Positions 59,789 to 64,000 of a stretch of DNA of 64,000 bases are shown here, one piece after another; positions within the stretch are counted from its first letter, which is position 1; the number at the start of each line of letters is the position of its first letter. The notes beneath the pieces were generated by a model. The model searched no databases and had not been told where the DNA came from. It saw only the letters and a program-made list of their open reading frames with translations. Made by a program: the position numbers and the translations under genes. This stretch comes from Streptomyces roseoviridis. Its GTDB lineage: Bacteria; Actinomycetota; Actinomycetes; Streptomycetales; Streptomycetaceae. Location: positions 5,828,001 through 5,892,000 of the forward strand of contig NZ_BAAAWU010000001.1 of the NCBI RefSeq assembly GCF_039535235.1, read 5' to 3'.

Positions 59789-59840
59789 TCGAAAGAGCCG
59801 CCCGGTGGCAGCGCGGGGCCCCGCTGCGGACACTGGGAGC

Positions 59841-60968
59841 GTGCGCCCGGCTACAGCGACGGCAGCGGCCGTCACCACAGTGATCGGTCTCGGCGCGGCC
59901 GCGGTGGCGGTCGGCCGGTACGCCAGCGACGCCGCCCTCGGGGTGCCGTCCGGACGCCCCCTCCCCGGCGACCCCAGACTCACCGTGCACGTCACGGGGC
60001 CCGGCCGGATCACCCTCACCCGCAGCCTCGCGTCGCTGCGGCCGGGCACGTACGGCATCGAGGCCCGGGGCGTGCACGCCGTCGTCGGCCCCGTCCTCGA
60101 CCGGGTCCCGCACACCGCCGACACGGTGGTGCGCCGGCTCGAACGGGTCGAGCTCGGCGCCCTCGCCCCCGGCGACCGGCTCCGCCTCACCCCGCAGCTG
60201 CACTGCGGCACCCCCGGGACCGCCCTCGGCCTGCCCTACGAGGAGGCCGAGATCCCCGGCGAGCTCGGCACCCTGCCCGCCTGGGTCGTGCCCGGCCCCC
60301 GCTCCACCTGGGTGATCGCCCTGCACGGCCTCGGCACCACCCGGGAGCACCCGCTCAACCTGCTCCCCTTCTTCCACCGCCGGCAGATCCCCGTCCTCGT
60401 CCCCGCCTACCGGGGCGACCCGGGCGCGCCGGCCGCGCCCGACGGGCTCGGCCACCTCGGCGACTCCGAATGGCGCGACGTCGACGCCGCCGTCCGCTAC
60501 GCCGTCCGCCGCGGCGCCGCGAACGTCGTCCTGCACGGCTGGGGCACCGGCGCGGCCATGGCCCTGCACGCCGCCGCGAGCTCCGGGGTGCGCGACCGGA
60601 TCCGCGGCCTGGTCCTCGACTCCCCGGTCCTCGACTGGGAGGCCACCCTGCGCAACCTGGCCTCGGCCCGCCGCGTCCCCGGCCTCCTCCTCCCGCTCGC
60701 CGTGCGCGCCGCCCAGGGCAGGACCGGCCTTCGCGGCGACCGCCTCCAGGAGGCCGCCGACCCCCACGCCCTGCGCGTGCCGACCCTGCTCCTCCACGGC
60801 CCCGACGACACCATCGCCCCCTGGGACGCGAGCCGCCGCCTGGCCCGGCTCCGCCCCGACCTCGTCACCCTCGCCACCGTCCCCGAGGCCCCCCACGCGG
60901 CCATGTGGAACGCGGACCCGGTGCGCTACGAGGAGGCCCTGCGGCGCTTCCTGACGCCCCTGGTCTGA
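59841..60968 (+). CDS. Membrane-anchored alpha/beta hydrolase
   Basis: This 375-aa protein starts (GTG 59841) with MRPATATAAAVTTVIGLGAAA, a probable membrane anchor, and has an alpha/beta-hydrolase domain at about 140-375. Visible are WVIALHGLGTTREHP (oxyanion region), VVLHGWGTGAAMAL where the nucleophile elbow has Gly-Trp-Gly-Thr-Gly instead of the usual Ser, LLLHGPDDTIAP with the acid and APHAAMW with the histidine. The missing serine suggests a non-hydrolytic or atypical enzyme. The GTG at 59775 (397 aa) has a better GGAGG but overlaps the Crp dyad. Confidence 0.8.
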   Translation: MRPATATAAAVTTVIGLGAAAVAVGRYASDAALGVPSGRPLPGDPRLTVHVTGPGRITLTRSLASLRPGTYGIEARGVHAVVGPVLDRVPHTADTVVRRLERVELGALAPGDRLRLTPQLHCGTPGTALGLPYEEAEIPGELGTLPAWVVPGPRSTWVIALHGLGTTREHPLNLLPFFHRRQIPVLVPAYRGDPGAPAAPDGLGHLGDSEWRDVDAAVRYAVRRGAANVVLHGWGTGAAMALHAAASSGVRDRIRGLVLDSPVLDWEATLRNLASARRVPGLLLPLAVRAAQGRTGLRGDRLQEAADPHALRVPTLLLHGPDDTIAPWDASRRLARLRPDLVTLATVPEAPHAAMWNADPVRYEEALRRFLTPLV

Positions 60969-61023
60969 GGCCGCTCCCGGCGGCCCGCCGTGCCGTGCGG
61001 CCCCTCTCCGGTTCCCCGCCCCG

Positions 61024-61049
61024 GCCCGGTCCGGGCGGCCGGACCGGGC
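61024..61049 (+). terminator. Terminator-like hairpin after the hydrolase
   Basis: GCCCGGTCCG pairs with CGGACCGGGC around GGCGGC, 55 bases past the stop. A second stem, CCGCCGCCCGG with CCGGGCGGCGG (61107-61140), follows. The gap to the next gene (60969-61212) holds nothing else I can support. Confidence 0.55.
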
Positions 61050-61212
61050 GCGGGCGGGCCCGCCCCGGACGCGCCGGACGCCGCTCGGAGGAGGACCCCG
61101 GCCGGGCCGCCGCCCGGCGCTGCCCGGGCCCGGGCGGCGGAAGGCGGGGGCGCCGCCGCGGCGTTGCGGATTCCGATTGGGCTTTCGGGCCGTCAGCGGG
61201 AAGACTGCCCCC

Positions 61213-62595
61213 GTGACGTCTCGAAAGCCCGATGAACCATTGGCGCGCAACTCCAGACTCCGACTCGTCCGTCCGCGGTCCCTCGCCACCGCGCGAAGGG
61301 CCGTGACGAACCGGCGCACCCGCCCGGCGCCCCGGCCGCCCGAGGGGACGCCACCCAGGGCGGAGCTGGCCCGGCAGGCGAGGGCCGTGCTGGCCGACGC
61401 CGTGCGGATCGCCCGGTGGGCCGCCGTCGAGCGGCAGGCCGAGACGGCTCCCCCGGACGGGGAACGGGCCGCCGCCGCGCTGGGCCTGACCCCCGGTCAG
61501 GTCAGGGCCGGCTGGGACCGGGCCCGGCTCGCCGGGCTCGTCGAGCTGCACGGTGACACCGCCCGGCCCGGCTGGCGGCTGCAGGCCTGGGACCGGGACG
61601 ACTCCGCCGTCCTGCGCGGCTGGGTCGCCCTCTTCGACGCCTGGTCGCTGGCCCACCCCGCCCCCGAGGACGTGGCCCCCGGCGCCGTCGCCGAGGTCGT
61701 CGAGGCCGTGCCCCAGGTCCTCTCCCTGCTCCAGCTCTCCGCCGGGCCCGTCGCCGTGTCCGGCCTCCTCGACCTGCTGCGCCAGCGCGTCGACGAACTC
61801 CGCGAGGAGCGCTGCGAGGTGCCGGCCCCCGGCGCCGCGGTCGAGCCGCCGCCCGCGGCCGAGGGCCTGCCCGCCCTGCTCGACTGGGCCCTGGAGGGCC
61901 TCGCCGCCGTCGGCGCCCTCACGCTCGGCGAGGGCCCCGACGGCAGCCATGCCACCCTCACCCCGCTCGGCAACTGGGCGGTGTGGGTCAAGCTGGAGCA
62001 GATCTGCGTCGCCGCGCAGAGTCCGGCCGGCAACATCGAGCAGTCCGCCGAGGACATGCTCCGCGGCTGCGCCCGGCTCAGCCCGGGCCCGGCCCGCGAC
62101 GAGTACCGCGCCTGGCTCGCCGCCCGCACCCTCGCCGGTGCCGTGGCCGAGCTGATCGCCGTCGCCCGCGGCGAGGACGCCCTGCTGCGCGGCCTCGCCT
62201 TCGAGGCCCTGCGCGTGGTCGGCGCCCCGGCCGAGCCCGAGGTCAGGGCCGCCCTCGCGGAACCCTCGCTGCGCCCCTACGCCCTGCTGTGGCTCGCCGA
62301 GTACGAGGGAGCCGACCCGGACGAGGCACCCGAGGTGCTCACCCGCGAGGAGGCCACCTGGCTCTGGGTGGACACCGCGGCGGCCGTCGCCGACCACGGC
62401 GAGAGCGCCCTGCTCGTGCGGCACCTCGACTCCGCCGTCCAGGGCACCGTCCCCGCCCTGCTCGACGAGGTCCGGGCCGTCGGCCACCCCCGCACCGTCC
62501 AGGTCCTGGTCGCCCTCGCGGCCGCCCACCCCGACCCCGCCCTGGCGAAGGCGGTCCGCAGGGCGGCCTTCCAGGTGCACACGGGCGGGTCCTGA
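61213..62595 (+). CDS. Unknown 460-aa protein, paralogue of the 497-aa protein
   Basis: This protein starts with a basic leader (MTSRKPDEPLARNSRLRLVRP), then a region aligning to the 10052-11545 protein: ELARQARAVLADAVRIARWAA here against ELARDALAAPLLVRAVRLARWAG. The middle contains AGLVELHGD and ALGLTPGQVRAGWDRARLAGL, possibly a helix-turn-helix. The C-terminal block HLDSAVQGTVPALLDEVRAVGHP also matches. It has no signal peptide or membrane segment. Function unknown. GTG 61213 is chosen over an upstream in-frame ATG lacking support. A stop-codon repeat follows. Confidence 0.78.
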   Translation: MTSRKPDEPLARNSRLRLVRPRSLATARRAVTNRRTRPAPRPPEGTPPRAELARQARAVLADAVRIARWAAVERQAETAPPDGERAAAALGLTPGQVRAGWDRARLAGLVELHGDTARPGWRLQAWDRDDSAVLRGWVALFDAWSLAHPAPEDVAPGAVAEVVEAVPQVLSLLQLSAGPVAVSGLLDLLRQRVDELREERCEVPAPGAAVEPPPAAEGLPALLDWALEGLAAVGALTLGEGPDGSHATLTPLGNWAVWVKLEQICVAAQSPAGNIEQSAEDMLRGCARLSPGPARDEYRAWLAARTLAGAVAELIAVARGEDALLRGLAFEALRVVGAPAEPEVRAALAEPSLRPYALLWLAEYEGADPDEAPEVLTREEATWLWVDTAAAVADHGESALLVRHLDSAVQGTVPALLDEVRAVGHPRTVQVLVALAAAHPDPALAKAVRRAAFQVHTGGS

Positions 62596-62635
62596 GCCCG
62601 GGGCGTCACGGGCGGGGCCTGAGCGCCGGGGCGTC
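62581..62635 (+). repeat. 27/28-bp tandem duplication over the stop of the 460-aa gene
   Basis: The segment 62581-62607, which includes the stop codon (TGA 62593-62595), is repeated at 62608-62635 with its TGA conserved. A third partial copy begins at 62636. Confidence 0.7.
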
Positions 62636-62654
62636 ACCGGCGCGGGTCCGCCCC

Positions 62655-62706
62655 GGTGCCCCCGCCCGCGGGCCCATCCCGGGTGCCTCCGCCCGCGGGC
62701 CCGCCC
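62655..62706. repeat. 26-bp duplication
   Basis: A GGTGCCCCCGCCCGCGGGCCC-type unit of about 26 bp occurs twice in tandem (62655-62680, 62682-62706), with each copy containing a CCCGCGGG palindrome. It follows the 27-bp duplication and precedes the promoter of the secreted-protein gene. Confidence 0.55.
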
Positions 62707-62882
62707 GGTGAACCGGCGGCCGCGGGTCCGCCCCCTGCGGGCCGCCCTGCCCGGTCCGCAGGGCTCACCTCCGCGAAACTCGCGGGAACGAGTGATCGAC
62801 TCCCGAATAGAATGCCGTCGCCCTGAGCCTCCCTGTGCCGCCCACAGGGGCAGGGCCCACGCATTCCTTGGGGGGAATCCGC

Positions 62883-64000
62883 ATGTCACCTCTGCCCACG
62901 GGCAGACGGCGGCGGACCAGGAGAGCAGACAGCCGCGGCCGTACGCCGCTCGCGCTTGTCGCCCTGGTCCTCACCGTCCTCGCCTCCCTGATCGGCGGCG
63001 CCGCCACGGCCGCCGCCGTCACCGCACCCGCGGCGGCCACCACCGCCTCGCCCGCGGCACCGCAAGGCGCGCCCCGGGCCCCGCAGGCCCCCGCGAAGAA
63101 GCAGGGCCCCGCGTCCCCGTCCGCCGAGGCGGCCCGCGAGATCGCGGCGCTCACCGCCGCCGCCGAGACCGACACCTGTGCCGGCGCCCTCGCACCGGAC
63201 ACCGTCCACACCTGCGCCGACCTCCCGGCGGGAGCCTCGACGGAGTTCACGCTCGACGCCGGCCGCTCGCCCGACGTCCTGTACGTGCAGCTCATCGCCG
63301 CCCGCGGGCAGACGCTGGAGGCCACGCTCACCGCCCCCGGCGGCAGCGCCGTCGCCTGCGAACGCCTCGACGGCGGATATGGCGAACTGCGCTGTCCGAC
63401 CGTCGCCGAGGGCGCCCACACCTTGCGCGTCCGTGACGCCTGGGGCTACGGCGGCGGGTTCTCCGTGTCCTGGACCGGGCTGCTCGGCACCCCGGCCTGC
63501 ACCGCCGTCGCCGAGTCGAGCACCACGCTCGGTGCGCCCGAGGAGTTCACCGGCTCCCTCGCCGCCGGCGCGGCCGGCCACTGCTATGCCCTGCCCCTGG
63601 CCGCCGGCGACGTCCTGCGCGCCCACGTCTCCCCGTACTGGGTCCTCGTCTCCGTCCACGACGCCACCGGCGCCGAGGTGTGCACGACCCACTCCCGCGC
63701 CTCCGGCGACCTCGACTGCGCCCTCACGGGCACCGCGCCCTACCGCGTCCTGGTGAACGAGGACGCGGGCCGGGCCCACGACTACGCGCTGTCCTTCGCC
63801 CGACTCTCCCGCCCGGCCGGCTGCCCCGCCGTCGAGCCCCAGACCTACGGCACGGTGCCGGACGCCACCTCCACCGCCCGCTGCCGTCTCCTGCACGTCC
63901 CGGCCGCCGGACCGTACGTCCACGCCCCGGTCGGCGAGGGCGTCACCGGCCGCCTCTTCAAGGCCGATGGCACGCCCGTCTGCGCCGCCGCCCCTGACAA
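62883..64000 (+). CDS. Secreted protein, 5' part (runs off the window)
   Basis: The ATG at 62883 follows GGGGGGAA. At least 372 codons are open to the window edge, with no stop. The product starts with a basic region (GRRRRTRRADSRGR), a hydrophobic stretch (PLALVALVLTVLASLIGG) and an Ala/Pro-rich leader, so it is exported. The mature part has repeated beta-sandwich-like blocks of about 95 residues with paired cysteines (for example DTCAGAL and HTCADLP; GSAVACERL and GELRCPTV). These resemble pre-peptidase C-terminal domains. The full function lies beyond the window. Confidence 0.8.
   Translation, partial: MSPLPTGRRRRTRRADSRGRTPLALVALVLTVLASLIGGAATAAAVTAPAAATTASPAAPQGAPRAPQAPAKKQGPASPSAEAAREIAALTAAAETDTCAGALAPDTVHTCADLPAGASTEFTLDAGRSPDVLYVQLIAARGQTLEATLTAPGGSAVACERLDGGYGELRCPTVAEGAHTLRVRDAWGYGGGFSVSWTGLLGTPACTAVAESSTTLGAPEEFTGSLAAGAAGHCYALPLAAGDVLRAHVSPYWVLVSVHDATGAEVCTTHSRASGDLDCALTGTAPYRVLVNEDAGRAHDYALSFARLSRPAGCPAVEPQTYGTVPDATSTARCRLLHVPAAGPYVHAPVGEGVTGRLFKADGTPVCAAAPD

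Larger units (their letters stand above)
59505..59840. other. Divergent intergenic region pit / alpha-beta hydrolase
   Basis: This 336-bp space holds the PHO box at 59552-59573 and the Crp-type site at 59775-59788. In between is GC-rich DNA with several short inverted repeats and no convincing gene. Confidence 0.5.

Noticed and set aside
1..64000. tRNA, rRNA, insertion sequence, prophage or CRISPR
   Set aside because: I saw no cloverleaf-like tRNA, no rRNA segment, no transposase or integrase motifs and no regularly spaced direct repeats with unique spacers.

Overview
The window is typical Streptomyces chromosome. It has very high G+C with third-position GC bias, GTG and ATG starts, many ATGA/GTGA start-stop overlaps, a LAETG surface protein, a DmdR/IdeR-type iron box, a PHO box, a Crp-type site and a cobalamin riboswitch. 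Gene order (suf operon, dapD, SCO1860-like protein, cobalamin genes, Pit transporter with its small partner) matches the conserved core around SCO1840-SCO1925 of S. coelicolor, as I remember it. I see no insertion sequence, prophage, CRISPR array, tRNA or rRNA gene. All assignments come from reading the sequence by eye; no database search was possible.

Regions. (1) 1-3237: end of the SUF Fe-S assembly operon (sufD end, Rieske protein, sufC, sufS, sufU, sufT-like), closed by a strong hairpin. (2) 3344-13943: membrane protein, dapD, a small secreted protein, two SDR enzymes, a GNAT, a two-domain ABM protein behind a MerR-type promoter, a secreted nuclease, a 497-aa unknown and a Tat-exported PhoX-like protein. 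(3) 14035-18450: GntR regulator carrying a TTA (bldA) codon, ACC deaminase, double-TerD protein, small protein, AraC regulator. (4) 18771-21869 and 30405-32809: two separated pieces of oxidative uronate/aldarate catabolism (uronate dehydrogenase, KdgD with a coupled unknown; IclR regulator and 2,5-dioxovalerate dehydrogenase). (5) 21931-30118: MFS exporter, SRPBCC-DUF2867 protein with divergent TetR, penicillin-binding protein, and a membrane protein/histidine kinase/response regulator operon. (6) 32862-43454: redox and regulatory genes (MDR reductase, three AraC/GlxA/MarR regulators, DHA2 exporter, DsbA, old yellow enzyme), two fold-type I aminotransferases and an amidohydrolase. (7) 43470-47190: iron-regulated divergent unit (penicillin acylase plus DesC-like acyltransferase; siderophore-interacting reductase). 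(8) 47474-57865: LAETG protein, CbiG-C/CobC fusion, ZIP transporter, CobB, CobO, Mg/Co-chelatase, CobQ, CobD and a B12 riboswitch. (9) 57995-64000: Pit phosphate transporter with PHO box, alpha/beta hydrolase with Crp motif, a paralogue of the 497-aa protein, and the start of a secreted protein that runs off the window.

The most unusual signal is structural. At least six genes carry 2-6 tandem copies (9-50 bp units) of the DNA around their own stop codon, placed in the 3' flank, and a seventh (the histidine kinase) has an in-frame version. Other items worth attention are the lone TTA codon in the ACC-deaminase regulator, the matching operator-like dyads upstream of kdgD and the dioxovalerate dehydrogenase, the iron box over the penicillin-acylase/SIP pair, and the 19-bp-spacer MerR-type promoter over an apparently leaderless ABM gene.
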